From Akkermansiaceae bacterium UBA2367 (lineage in GTDB: Bacteria > Verrucomicrobiota > Verrucomicrobiia > Verrucomicrobiales > DEV007): DNA of 64,000 nt. Shown piece by piece: positions 16,872 to 25,628 of the stretch. The translations under genes were made by a program, and so were the position numbers. The notes below the pieces were generated by a model. It was not told where the DNA came from and searched no databases. It saw only the letters and a list, made by a program, of their open reading frames with translations. Numbering within the stretch: the first letter of the stretch is position 1; the number at the start of each line of letters is the position of its first letter. The DNA is taken from the NCBI GenBank assembly GCA_002344525.1, contig DDTJ01000059.1, positions 38,799 to 102,798 of the forward strand, in the 5' to 3' direction.

Positions 16872-17204
16872 CTATTCGATCCGGCTCGAATTGAATCGCA
16901 CCGCCCACCCGCTGACCGGTTCGTCGATCTTCTGAAGGGGAAGATAGATCGCGTTGAGGAATTCGGCGAATCCAGCGGGTGGATTGATTCCGGGGTCTCT
17001 GTAGGAGAGCTTGAACGGCATGGTCAGATCCAATTCGCCCCAATGGGATACTTTCGACCGCATGGAGAGGCCCGAGGCCTTCCATGGGTCGGAAGGAACA
17101 TAAGCGGTGCTATAACATGCGAATTTCAGATACGCGTATCCTCCAAGATAAATCGCAACCAGCAGGACGACCAGCGAAGCTGCTATATGGCGAAGTGTAT
17201 TCAT
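16872..17204 (-). CDS. Small membrane-anchored hypothetical protein
   Basis: A 110-residue protein from the ATG at 17204. It starts MNTLRHIAASLVVLLVAIYL, a single N-terminal transmembrane helix or uncleaved signal, followed by a soluble part with no recognisable domain. The open frame continues to 17399 but that extension lacks coding character. It is convergent with the 3D-domain gene. Codon use is less GC-biased than in neighbours. Function unknown. Confidence 0.6.
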   Translation of the reverse strand: MNTLRHIAASLVVLLVAIYLGGYAYLKFACYSTAYVPSDPWKASGLSMRSKVSHWGELDLTMPFKLSYRDPGINPPAGFAEFLNAIYLPLQKIDEPVSGWAVRFNSSRIE

Positions 17205-17367
17205 CCACGGTGCTTTCCTTTGGAGCGTTTCAAGCCGCTTCCATCTTCGTTGGACCGGTCGCCGGGGAAGGCCGGTTTCGCAAGATTTGCAGTCCCGAGA
17301 ATATCCATCCGCCGGCTCCACGTCGAGCCTTTTCGGCGGCCAGCCTTGCGCGGGGGGAACACTTATT

Positions 17368-18900
17368 TCAAGGGGCGGGCAAGAGTGCCCGCGCTCCACG
17401 CCCCTCCCGCTTCACGATACGGTCGCAGACCTTCTGGCCGCAGAGCACGGCCATGGGCATGCCGCCGCCGGGGTTCACGCTGCCGCCGGTGAAGAAGAGG
17501 TTCCGGTATTTCGAGGACTGCTTCGGGGCCTTGAAGGCCTGGTTCAGCTTCCAGTCGCTGACGACGCCGTAGATGGAGCCGCCGTTGGAATAGTACATCC
17601 GCTCGATGTCCACGGGGGTGAGCAAATCCTCGACGACGATATGCTTCCGCAAATCGGTCAGGCCCATGCGTTCGAGCTTGTCGAGGACGCGCTCTTTCAA
17701 CGCGACATAATCCTTGTGGGCGAAGGGATTTTCCGGATCGATGGGCGGGATGTGGGGGAGGATCTTGAGATTGTCGTGCCCGGCGGGCGCTTTGGACGGA
17801 TCGGTGCGGGTCGGGGCGACGAGGTAGATGGTGGGGTCCTCGGGCAGCTTGCCCTGCTTGAAGACGGTGTCGAAATGCTTGTGCTGCTCCTTCGAGTAGA
17901 AGAAGTTGTGATGGGCAAGCTGCTCGTAGACGCGATCTGTGCCGAGGTGCAGGACGATCCCGGAGCAGGCGGGGGCGAACTTCTTCAGCTTCTCCAGAAA
18001 CGCGGGCGGCTCGTCGAGGAGCCGGCGGTAGGCGGGGAGGACCTCCATGTTGCAGACGACGTAGTCGGCGGGGAGAATTTGTCCGTTTGTCAGGGTGACT
18101 CCGGTGACGCTTCTGCCGGATCGGTCGATGGAGGCGACTTCGCTGTTCAGCGAGACCTCCACGCCGAGATCGTTGAGCAGCCTGCCGAGGCCGCGGGCGA
18201 GGTTGTACATGCCGCCCTTCACATACCAGAGCCCATAGTCGAACTGGATCAGGGGCATCAGGTTCATGTAGCCGGGCGCGTCGAGGGCGGAGGAACCGAC
18301 GTACTTGATGAAATACTCGAAGACGCTCCGCAGGTGGGGCTCCTCGAAATGATTGGCGATGGACTCGGCCATGGAGTGCTTGTGGTCCATCTTGAAGATC
18401 ATGCGCCAGCCGTAGTGGCGCAGCATTTCCCACACGTTGTCGAGCCCCTTGCGGAAGTAGCCATCGTCGACGAGGTCGTATTGCGCACGACCGTAGGCGA
18501 GGAAGGCCTCGAACTGCCGCCAGAGCGTTTCGGGATCGCCGGGCAGCTTGGCCAGTTCGGCCTTCATGCGGTCGGGTTCCTCGTGGAGGTCGAGGACGAG
18601 GCCGTCCTCGAAGAAATTGCGCCAATGCGGGCTGACCTTCTCCAGTCCGACATAGTCCTCCATGCGCCGCCCGGCGCGCTCCCAGAGGCTGCGAAAGAAC
18701 TGCGGCAGGGTGAAGATGGACGGCCCGAGGTCGAAGCCGAAGCCGTCGATCTCGCGGTAGTTCAGCTTGCCGCCGATGCGTTCGTTCTTCTCGACGACAT
18801 GGACCTCGAAGCCCTCGGCGCGCAGCGAGGCGGCGGCGGACAGCCCGCCGAGCCCGGCCCCGACGACGACGACGAGTTTGTTCCGAGCGGGCTTTGTCAT
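17368..18900 (-). CDS. CrtI/CrtN-family carotenoid desaturase or oxygenase (1)
   Basis: A 510-residue FAD-dependent enzyme. The N-terminal dinucleotide-binding fold is VVVVGAGLGGLSAAASL, with VVEKNERIGGKLN following. The C-terminal FAD motif is FFTGGSVNPGGGMPMAVL. The start ATG overlaps the stop of the neighbouring CrtI-type gene (18897-18900), so the two are translationally coupled. Paired CrtI-type genes plus an aldehyde dehydrogenase are the hallmark of C30 carotenoid pathways, in which one paralogue desaturates and the other oxidises terminal methyl groups. Which is which cannot be settled here; the GGGMP motif slightly favours desaturase. Substrate assignment is inference. Confidence 0.87.
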   Translation of the reverse strand: MTKPARNKLVVVVGAGLGGLSAAASLRAEGFEVHVVEKNERIGGKLNYREIDGFGFDLGPSIFTLPQFFRSLWERAGRRMEDYVGLEKVSPHWRNFFEDGLVLDLHEEPDRMKAELAKLPGDPETLWRQFEAFLAYGRAQYDLVDDGYFRKGLDNVWEMLRHYGWRMIFKMDHKHSMAESIANHFEEPHLRSVFEYFIKYVGSSALDAPGYMNLMPLIQFDYGLWYVKGGMYNLARGLGRLLNDLGVEVSLNSEVASIDRSGRSVTGVTLTNGQILPADYVVCNMEVLPAYRRLLDEPPAFLEKLKKFAPACSGIVLHLGTDRVYEQLAHHNFFYSKEQHKHFDTVFKQGKLPEDPTIYLVAPTRTDPSKAPAGHDNLKILPHIPPIDPENPFAHKDYVALKERVLDKLERMGLTDLRKHIVVEDLLTPVDIERMYYSNGGSIYGVVSDWKLNQAFKAPKQSSKYRNLFFTGGSVNPGGGMPMAVLCGQKVCDRIVKREGRGARALLPAP

Positions 18901-20438
18901 GCGGCGATTTCGGTCTTGGTGTAGGAGAGGCCGAAGGTGTCCGAGATCAGGTTCGACGCGATCCGCGCGGATTCGAAGATGGTGGGCAGGCCGCTCCCCG
19001 GATGAGTGCCCCCGCCGACGAGGTAGCAGTTGGAGAATTCCTCGAAGCGGTTGCGCGGACGTTTCCAAGCCATCTGGCTGAGGCAGTGGGAGAGGTTGAA
19101 GGTCGCCCCCTTGAAGATGTCGAGATCCTCGTTCCAAGTCTTCGGCGTGTAGAGCTTCTCAACCTCGATGCGGCTCTCCAGATCGTCGATGCCGAGGCGG
19201 TCGGCGAAGGCCTTGAAGACGAGGCCGCGGTAGCGCTCGCGCACCGCGTCCCAGTCGATGTCACCGTCGAGGTTCGGGGTCGGGACGAGGATGTAGAGGC
19301 TCGACTTGCCCGGCGGGGCGAGGGTCGGGTCGGTGACGCTGGCGTTGCGCACGTAGAAGGAGATGTCCTCCGAACCGCGGTTCAGCTTGAAGATCTCATC
19401 GACGTTGCGCTTGTAGTCGCGGGCGAAGACGATGCAGTGGTGGGGCAGGTCGTAGAGGCCGTCGATGCCGAGGTGCATCATGAAGGTGGAGCAACTGAAC
19501 TTCATCCGGTCCAGCTTCTCCGGCGTGTATTTCTTCAAGGCCCCGTCCGGCACGAGGTGGGTCATGGCGTGGGCGAAGTCGGCGTTGAGGACGACGCTGT
19601 CGGCGAAATGCTTCTCCCCGTTCTCCAGCTCGATCCCGGCGACGCGGCGGCCATCGAGGAGGAGCCGTCGCACCGCCGCGCCCGTGTGGAGGCGCGCCCC
19701 GCATTCGCGTGCGGCGCGGGCGAGGGCTTGGGGGATCTCGGCGAGCCCGCCCTTCGTGTGGTAGATGCCGTGCTCGTGCTCCATGAAAGAGAGCATGGAG
19801 AAGGCGCCGGGGCATTCCCAAGCGGACATGCCGAGGTACTTGCTCTGGAAGGAGAAGAGCAGCGCGAGCTTCTCGTCGGTGAAGTAGCGCTTCAGATTGT
19901 CGATCACGGTCGAGCCGAGGGAGAGATGCGGCAGGGCGGGCAGAATCTCAGGGGAGAGCGAGCGGAGGGCGTTCGGAAAATCGCTCTGAAAGGCCGGGAG
20001 AAGCCGCCGGAAACGCGCCCGCTCCCTCTTCAAGAACGCATCCATCGCTCCCGAGCGACCGGGGAAGAGGCGCTCGATCTCCCGCTTCGTGTCCTCGGGA
20101 CGGTCGCAGGCGCGGAAGACCTCGTCGTCGAAGCGGACCTCGTACATCGGGTCGAGCCGCACGAAGTCGAGGTAGTCGGACGAACGCAGCCCCGACTCGG
20201 TGAAAATCCGGTCGAGGAGCGACTTCATCATCAGGAAGGTCGGCCCGATGTCGAAGCGGTAGCCGCCGATCTCGTGGCAGCCGGTGCGCCCGCCGAGGCG
20301 GTCCTGCTTCTCGAAGAGATCGACCCGCACCCCCCGGCTCGCGAGGAGGAGGGCGCTGGCCACACCGCCGGGACCGCCGCCGACGATGACGACCCGCTTG
20401 GCGGACTCGCCCGCCCCGGTGGAACCCAGACTCTTCAT
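18897..20438 (-). CDS. CrtI/CrtP-family carotenoid desaturase or oxygenase (2)
   Basis: A 513-residue FAD enzyme, first of the coupled pair. The dinucleotide-binding loop is RVVIVGGGPGGVASALLL, with LFEKQDRLGGRTG after it. The C-terminal motif is YLVGGGTHPGSGLPTIFESA. The ATG at 20438 is chosen; the open frame further upstream is antisense to the aldehyde dehydrogenase. The family includes phytoene desaturase CrtI, diapophytoene desaturase CrtN and diapolycopene oxygenase CrtP. The aldehyde dehydrogenase gene diverges from it across 147 bp, so the region between them probably carries back-to-back promoters. No squalene or phytoene synthase is in the window. Confidence 0.87.
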   Translation of the reverse strand: MKSLGSTGAGESAKRVVIVGGGPGGVASALLLASRGVRVDLFEKQDRLGGRTGCHEIGGYRFDIGPTFLMMKSLLDRIFTESGLRSSDYLDFVRLDPMYEVRFDDEVFRACDRPEDTKREIERLFPGRSGAMDAFLKRERARFRRLLPAFQSDFPNALRSLSPEILPALPHLSLGSTVIDNLKRYFTDEKLALLFSFQSKYLGMSAWECPGAFSMLSFMEHEHGIYHTKGGLAEIPQALARAARECGARLHTGAAVRRLLLDGRRVAGIELENGEKHFADSVVLNADFAHAMTHLVPDGALKKYTPEKLDRMKFSCSTFMMHLGIDGLYDLPHHCIVFARDYKRNVDEIFKLNRGSEDISFYVRNASVTDPTLAPPGKSSLYILVPTPNLDGDIDWDAVRERYRGLVFKAFADRLGIDDLESRIEVEKLYTPKTWNEDLDIFKGATFNLSHCLSQMAWKRPRNRFEEFSNCYLVGGGTHPGSGLPTIFESARIASNLISDTFGLSYTKTEIAA

Positions 20439-20585
20439 TTGGCAGGTGAAGGAACCCTCCGGAAACTTGCGGTTTGCGGAAAGTCGCCTTTCATGAAGAA
20501 TCCATCGTTTCGACCTGGGAGTTCGTCGACCATTTTTTTCAAGGAAGCCCCCCTCCCCATACGCTATACCTTCGGCGTGGCAAGC

Positions 20586-21974
20586 ATGGACGAATCGAAA
20601 ACCTCCGCCGGGACTGGCGCTCCCGCCGCTGTCGTGGCGCGGGCGCGGGATTTCTTCGCCTCCGGCGCGACGCGGCCTCTGGCCTTCCGCCTCGCCGCCC
20701 TCGCCCGGCTGGAGGCCGCCATCGTCCGCGAGACCGACGCCATCCTCGCCGCCCTCGCCGCCGATCTCGGCAAACCAGCCCTCGAAGCTTGGCTCTCCGA
20801 GGTCCACTTCGTCCTCTCCGAAATCCGGCTCTTCCGCCGCAGGCTGCGGCGCTGGGCCAAGCCGCGCCGAGTCGGGAATCCCTTCTTCATTTGGCCCGCC
20901 CGCAGCGAGATTCGCCGTGAACCCCATGGCGTCGTCCTCGTCGCCGCGCCGTGGAACTACCCCTTCCAGCTTTCCCTCAGCCCCCTCGTCGCCGCCGTCG
21001 CGGGGGGGAACACGGTCGTCCTGAAGCCGTCCGAACTCGCCCCGGCCACCGCCGCCCTGCTCGATCGGCTCCTCGGCGAAGTCTTCGAGCCCGGCCATGT
21101 CGCCGTCGTCACGGGCGGACCGGAAACCGGGGCGGCTCTGCTGGAGCAGCCCTTCGATTTTCTCTTTTACACCGGCGGCGAACGGGTCGGCCGCCTCTAC
21201 GCCGAGGCCGCGGCGCGACGCCTCGTTCCCGTCGTGCTGGAACTGGGAGGGAAATGCCCCTGCCTCCTCGACGCGACCGCCGACTTCGACCTCGCCGTGC
21301 CGCGCCTCGTCTCGGCGAAATGGTTCAACGCCGGGCAGACCTGCGTCGCCCCCGACTTCGTCCTCGTGCCCGAGGCGCGGCGGGAGGAGTTCGTCGCGAA
21401 GCTCCGCTCCCAACTGGAGCGCTGCTACGGCACGGGCGTCCCTCGCGACCTCGCCGCCATCGTGAACGGGGCGCACTACGCGCGCCTCCTCGACCTGCTG
21501 CCCGACGAGGCGCTGCGCATCGGCGAGGACGACCCCGCGTCCCGGCTCCTCGCCCCCCGAATTCTGCCGGACGCGACTTGGGACGACCCCGCGATGCGCG
21601 AGGAGATCTTCGGCCCCGTCCTGCCCGTGATCGGCTACGGCTCCCTCGACGAAGCCCTCGCCCGGCTCGCCGCCCGGCCCGAGGCCCTCGCCCTCTATGC
21701 CTTCTCGAAAGATCCAGCGACCCTTGAGCGCGTCGCCGCCTCGGTGCGCTCCGGCTCGGTCTGCTTCAACGACGCGGTGAAGCAGGCCGTCAACCTCGCC
21801 CTGCCCTTCGGCGGCGTCGGCGCGAGCGGGACAGGCCGCTACCGGGGAAAGGCCGGCTTCGAAACCTTCACCTGGACCCGCGCGGTGACGCGGCGCTTTT
21901 GGGTGAAGGACCTGTTCCAGACCCTGCCGCCCTACGGGAGGAAGGTGGAGTGGATGCGGCGGTGGATGAAGTGA
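20586..21974 (+). CDS. Aldehyde dehydrogenase, likely carotenoid-aldehyde oxidising
   Basis: A 462-residue NAD(P)-dependent dehydrogenase of the short class-3 type. Visible motifs are VAAPWNYPFQLSLSPLVAA, the Rossmann loop FYTGGERVGRL, catalytic Glu in LELGGKCP, nucleophile Cys in NAGQTCVAPDF, and EEIFGPVLPVI. The start is the ATG at 20586. It is divergent from two CrtI-family genes. In Staphylococcus and Methylomonas a dehydrogenase of this kind (AldH/CrtNc) oxidises the terminal aldehyde of C30 carotenoids to the acid. The same role is inferred here from gene neighbourhood; a general fatty-aldehyde dehydrogenase is the alternative. Confidence 0.9.
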   Translation: MDESKTSAGTGAPAAVVARARDFFASGATRPLAFRLAALARLEAAIVRETDAILAALAADLGKPALEAWLSEVHFVLSEIRLFRRRLRRWAKPRRVGNPFFIWPARSEIRREPHGVVLVAAPWNYPFQLSLSPLVAAVAGGNTVVLKPSELAPATAALLDRLLGEVFEPGHVAVVTGGPETGAALLEQPFDFLFYTGGERVGRLYAEAAARRLVPVVLELGGKCPCLLDATADFDLAVPRLVSAKWFNAGQTCVAPDFVLVPEARREEFVAKLRSQLERCYGTGVPRDLAAIVNGAHYARLLDLLPDEALRIGEDDPASRLLAPRILPDATWDDPAMREEIFGPVLPVIGYGSLDEALARLAARPEALALYAFSKDPATLERVAASVRSGSVCFNDAVKQAVNLALPFGGVGASGTGRYRGKAGFETFTWTRAVTRRFWVKDLFQTLPPYGRKVEWMRRWMK

Positions 21975-21979
21975 GGGAC

Positions 21980-21997
21980 CCGACCCTCTCTGGTCGG
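21980..21997. terminator. Hairpin after the aldehyde dehydrogenase gene
   Basis: Perfect 6-bp GC-rich arms CCGACC (21980-21985) and GGTCGG (21992-21997) with a 6-base loop, five bases past the dehydrogenase stop. It separates two convergent genes. No T tract is present. Confidence 0.35.
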
Positions 21998-22021
21998 CGA
22001 CTCGCCCCTGTCACACCGATA

Positions 22022-22552
22022 TCAGAGCGGCGGATAGACCTTGTGCTTGGGCTCCACGCCCGGCGCGCCCGGTCCCATGCCGACCCCCTTGCTGGCGTAT
22101 CGGCGTTTCTCGACCAGTTCCTCGCCTTGGAAGCGGAAGTGCGTCTGCTCGTAGGTGATTGCGCTAGTGCCCTGCAGGACGATGAGCGTCTCGCCCCCCT
22201 TCACGAAGGCGAAGGCGGCTGCGGCATCGGCCCCACCCTCCTCCGGATACCATTCCCCGGCGAAATCGTGCTTCCTCCCCGAGGCCGTAACGATGCGGAT
22301 GGGCACCTTCGGATCTTCGCAAGAGACGACCCACTTCCCCTTGGGATGGGAGATTTCGTATTCGCGGAACTTCACGGCGACGCTTTTGACCTGCTTCCAC
22401 CCCTCCAGCTTCGGCGCATGGGGGATGTCGGTCTGGTAGGGGCCGACGGTCCACGGGCTGTAGCCTTCGGAGGCGGGCGTCGGCTTCGAAGCGCAGGAGG
22501 AAGCCACCATCGCGAAGGCGGCGGTGAGCAGGGGGAGGATCAGGCGGACCAT
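22022..22552 (-). CDS. Hypothetical lipoprotein
   Basis: 176 residues from the ATG at 22552, giving MVRLILPLLTAAFAMVASSCASK with a lipobox-like ASSC; another ATG at 22576 adds eight residues. The mature part is beta-rich with no named domain that I recognise (YEQTHFRFQGEELVEKRRY near the end). It ends in a Gly/Pro-rich tail. It is convergent with the aldehyde dehydrogenase. Probably membrane-anchored in the cell envelope; function unknown. Confidence 0.7.
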   Translation of the reverse strand: MVRLILPLLTAAFAMVASSCASKPTPASEGYSPWTVGPYQTDIPHAPKLEGWKQVKSVAVKFREYEISHPKGKWVVSCEDPKVPIRIVTASGRKHDFAGEWYPEEGGADAAAAFAFVKGGETLIVLQGTSAITYEQTHFRFQGEELVEKRRYASKGVGMGPGAPGVEPKHKVYPPL

Positions 22553-22618
22553 GCCCAACCCTTTCCGCATCGGCACGAGGAAGGCAAGGGGAAAGCGGGC
22601 CGCCGGGCCCGGTCTCCG

Positions 22619-23011
22619 TCAGACGCGCCGCGCCCGCTGGCCCTCCTCGATGAGCGCCCAGAACTGCTTCGACTGGGCGAGCACGTCGTCGTCGCCGACA
22701 GGCAGCTTCGCGCGGAAAAGGAAGTCCTGGAAGGAGTTCTTGCTGAGGACGCGGTGGACGACGACGGACTGGTGGTCTTTCGAGACCTCGAAGTAGATGC
22801 GCACGTCGCTGGCGCGGTAGCGGTAGAGCTTCTTCCCGTCGCGCTCGATCTGGCCGAACTTCGCGCCCGCGCCCGCGCCCGCCGGGTTGTCCTCGATGCC
22901 ATCGAGGTCCTCGGGCTTCACTTGAAATTCGTTCAGCACCTCAAGTTGTTCGAGGGTCGGGAGCTGCGAAATTTCCGCCGCGCTGATTTCGTTGAAGATG
23001 ACTTGGAACAC
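22619..23011 (-). CDS. Hypothetical protein with RelE/ParE-like features
   Basis: 130 residues from the GTG at 23011, preferred because GGGGGAG lies about 10 bases upstream; a TTG at 23029 is also in frame. A loop of alternating Ala and Gly (AGAGAGAKFG) interrupts the middle. The second half, LYRYRASDVRIYFEVSK followed by VVVHRVLSKNSF, has the strand pattern of RelE/ParE-type toxins. No antitoxin gene is next to it and the catalytic residues cannot be assigned, so it may be a domesticated solitary member. This is a tentative reading. Confidence 0.6.
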   Translation of the reverse strand: MFQVIFNEISAAEISQLPTLEQLEVLNEFQVKPEDLDGIEDNPAGAGAGAKFGQIERDGKKLYRYRASDVRIYFEVSKDHQSVVVHRVLSKNSFQDFLFRAKLPVGDDDVLAQSKQFWALIEEGQRARRV

Positions 23012-23103
23012 AGGTGGACTCTCCCCCAAAGGCGCGGATTCGACAAGGGGGGAAATAGGTCAGTCGAACCGAAAGAGGCAGGACCGATCGCCAAACCACG
23101 CAT

Positions 23104-24291
23104 TCACGGCAGCTCCACCACCCGCACCGCCCCCGAATCGGCACCCTTCAGCTCGCGAGGATAGACCGCGTTCCCCAGCGAATGCAGGACCGTCGCGCCG
23201 CCGTGCCTCTCCTCGCGCTGGGCGACGTGGGGATGGGCACCTGCGACGGCAACGGCCCCATGGGCGACGAGCCAGCGGGTCCAGCGACGCTGGTCCTCGT
23301 TGACCTCGTGGCGGTATTCGTCACCGCCGTGGACGAGGACGACGATCCGCTCGCTTCGGGACCGGGCCTCGCGCATCGCTGCGGCAAGGAGGGATTGATG
23401 CTTTGGCAGGGTGGCGACGCCGGGCTGCGTGGGTTCGGCTTCGTCCCCCGGCAGCAGGCTGGCGCCGAACACGGCGAGGGTCACGCCTTGGCGTTCGACG
23501 CGCCAAGGACGACAGGCTTCGCTCTCGTCCTTGCCCGCGCCGAAAGAGGGTAGGCTTGCGGACTGGAGAGTGTCCAGTCCTTCGACGAGTCCCTCGGGTC
23601 CGGCGTCGAGGGCGTGGTTGTTGGCGAGGGAGACGGCATCGACGCCGTGCTCCTTGAGAAAGGCGAGGCGCTCCGGCGGAAATCGGAAATCGTAGCGGAC
23701 CGCCTTGCCGCCCTCGCGCATCGAGGGAATGCCTTCGAGGTTGGCGAGGAACAGATCGGCCCCGCCGCGTCCGAAGCCGGGCAGGGCGATGTGCTCCTCC
23801 CCCGCGAGCACGATGTCCCCGGCGAAGGAACCCGCCGAACGCGGTTCGACCTCGAGTCGGCCATCGAGATAGGCGACCGCTTCGCGGGTGTGTTCGAGGA
23901 GCGTCTCCGCTGCGCCTTCGGGAGCGGGGAACCAGAGGACGCGTTCGACGGGGCGGGGCATGAGGGGTTCGATCCAGTTGAAGACTTGGAGCCGTCCGTC
24001 CGTGCGCCAGCCCTCGACGCGGGCGGCGCGCGCTGCGAACGAAGGGACGCGGCGGACCTGCTCGCGCAAGTCCTCCGACCGCTCCGCCGCGCTCGCGTCG
24101 GAATGCGCGTCGATGAGGACGAGGATATGCGGCGCGTCGAGATCGACCATGCGGGTGATCCAGCCGAAAGTCTCGGCGAGGAAGACGGGCAGCGACGCCA
24201 GATCCCCGCACCACCCCGGCGAGGCGGTGGCCAGCCAAACCAATAGGCTAGCGAGCCTGGCGGATCTCGGGCTTACGGTCGAGGCCGACAT
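23104..24291 (-). CDS. CapA-family protein with N-terminal UPF0489-like domain
   Basis: A 395-residue exported protein (signal about 1-28, ending SPGWCG). Residues from about 157 form a PGA_cap/CapA metallophosphatase-like domain: GDIVLAG, LFLANLEG, VSLANNHALDAG, VLVHGGDEY and AVAGAHPHVAQ. The part before it (about 45-150) is not normal for CapA. HILVLIDAHSDASA and VFNWIEPLMPRPVERVLWFP look like the arginase-fold UPF0489 family. CapA proteins act in poly-gamma-glutamate capsule formation or related surface polymers. No other capsule genes are adjacent. The 5' end overlaps the broken secreted gene by 44 bp. Confidence 0.8.
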   Translation of the reverse strand: MSASTVSPRSARLASLLVWLATASPGWCGDLASLPVFLAETFGWITRMVDLDAPHILVLIDAHSDASAAERSEDLREQVRRVPSFAARAARVEGWRTDGRLQVFNWIEPLMPRPVERVLWFPAPEGAAETLLEHTREAVAYLDGRLEVEPRSAGSFAGDIVLAGEEHIALPGFGRGGADLFLANLEGIPSMREGGKAVRYDFRFPPERLAFLKEHGVDAVSLANNHALDAGPEGLVEGLDTLQSASLPSFGAGKDESEACRPWRVERQGVTLAVFGASLLPGDEAEPTQPGVATLPKHQSLLAAAMREARSRSERIVVLVHGGDEYRHEVNEDQRRWTRWLVAHGAVAVAGAHPHVAQREERHGGATVLHSLGNAVYPRELKGADSGAVRVVELP

Positions 24292-25557
24292 GGAGACGGA
24301 ACTTTCGGAGGCAGAGGTCCTCGAAGTGGTCGCCGGGCCAGACCTCCTCGAAGGTGAGGCGGACCGCTTTCACCGCTTTGCCGTAGCCCTCGATGGCGTA
24401 ACGAAACTCTTCGGGCGAATCGGGCACTTCCATCGTCACGGCATGCTCGCCGTTCAGCTCAAGGCGCACTATTTTGGGCCGGGCGTTGGCGCGATAGAGT
24501 TTCTTGTCCTCCGTGCTGAATCCGGGTTCGAAGCTGATGGCTGCGAGTGGTTTCGGCACCGCCGGCTTGCACTCGATCCACTCGCCGATCCCTGGGCCAG
24601 GGGCACCCTCGGCCCAAGCCTTCCACTGCTTCAGGTTCTCCGCGCCGTAGGTGTGCTCGCCTTCCGGCGTGAGAGTGGAGCTGGCGCGGACTTCGTAGTT
24701 GGCGTGCGCCAGCGTCCATCGCTCGCCGCGTTGGATGTAGCTGCCGTCGTTTTCGGAGTAGGAGCTGGTTTCGGGTTGGGCCTCGACCTCGAAATCGTCG
24801 TCGAAGGTCGGTTCGAGATCGGTGAACTCCCAAACCCAGTTCCGTCCCTCTTTGCGGAAACGATTCACCGGTTTGATCACGCGCAATTCTTCGGGATCGA
24901 TGCCGTCCGGTTCAAGAACGAGATGCGGCCCTTCGTGATGGCCCCCGCCCAGCAGGCGGCGGTGGAGAGGCGGTATTTGAAGATTGCCGCGCCGATGTGG
25001 TCGTCGTCGCTGACCCAATGCACCTTCTTCCAGTAGACGCTATCGAAAGAAATGGTCCACTACTTGACCTCCCCGGGAGCAAAGGGCACTTCTGAAACGA
25101 ACCATCCCGCGAGATGGGCGAAGCGCTGATCTGCGGCAGCACGCTTCTCGGGCTGCCATTTCACCTGCACCGCCTTCTGTCCGTCAAAAATTCGGCAGTT
25201 TTTGCAATAGAGCGGCGATTCATGGACCTTGATCTGGTCAGCGGGAGGAAGCACTGCTCCGATCCCGAGTCCGCGCACATCTGGAGACTCCTCGACGGGA
25301 AATCCGAAACGAGCCGAAACGCGTCGTTTCGTCACGTTCTCCATTCGGTAGCGAAGCTCCACCTTGGCCAGCTTGGGGTCGAACTTAATATGGAGATCCT
25401 CTGCTGCCATGTGAATGTTTTCGGTCGCCTTCGGCTCGAAACCCGCAATGTCGCCAGCGCGTTGGGTCCCACCAGTGACGTAGCCACCTCCGTTAGCGAA
25501 GGCACGAGGACAAAGGAACACGGCGAGAATCAGGAACGCAAGGAAAGTGGTTTTCAT
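24248..25557 (-). pseudogene. Broken gene for a secreted protein (amber codon plus frameshift)
   Basis: The intact 5' part from the ATG at 25557 encodes a signal peptide (MKTTFLAFLILAVFLCPRAFA) and a beta-rich region with MAAEDLHIKFDPKLAKVELRY, somewhat like DUF4424 proteins. An in-frame TAG at 25060-25062 follows PFAPGEVK; the frame continues with WTISFDSVYWKKVHW, which is clearly still coding. Near 24915-24930 the coding frame shifts, and LEPDGIDPEELRVIKPVNRF onward to the stop at 24248 lies in another frame. At least two lesions are therefore needed to explain it. Assembly or base-call error must be excluded. Function unknown. Confidence 0.75.
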
Positions 25558-25628
25558 CGAGCTGCCGGGGATCGAAACACGATACACCCCGGCGCCACGG
25601 TTTCTTTCGGATTCCGAGCTCCGGATTT

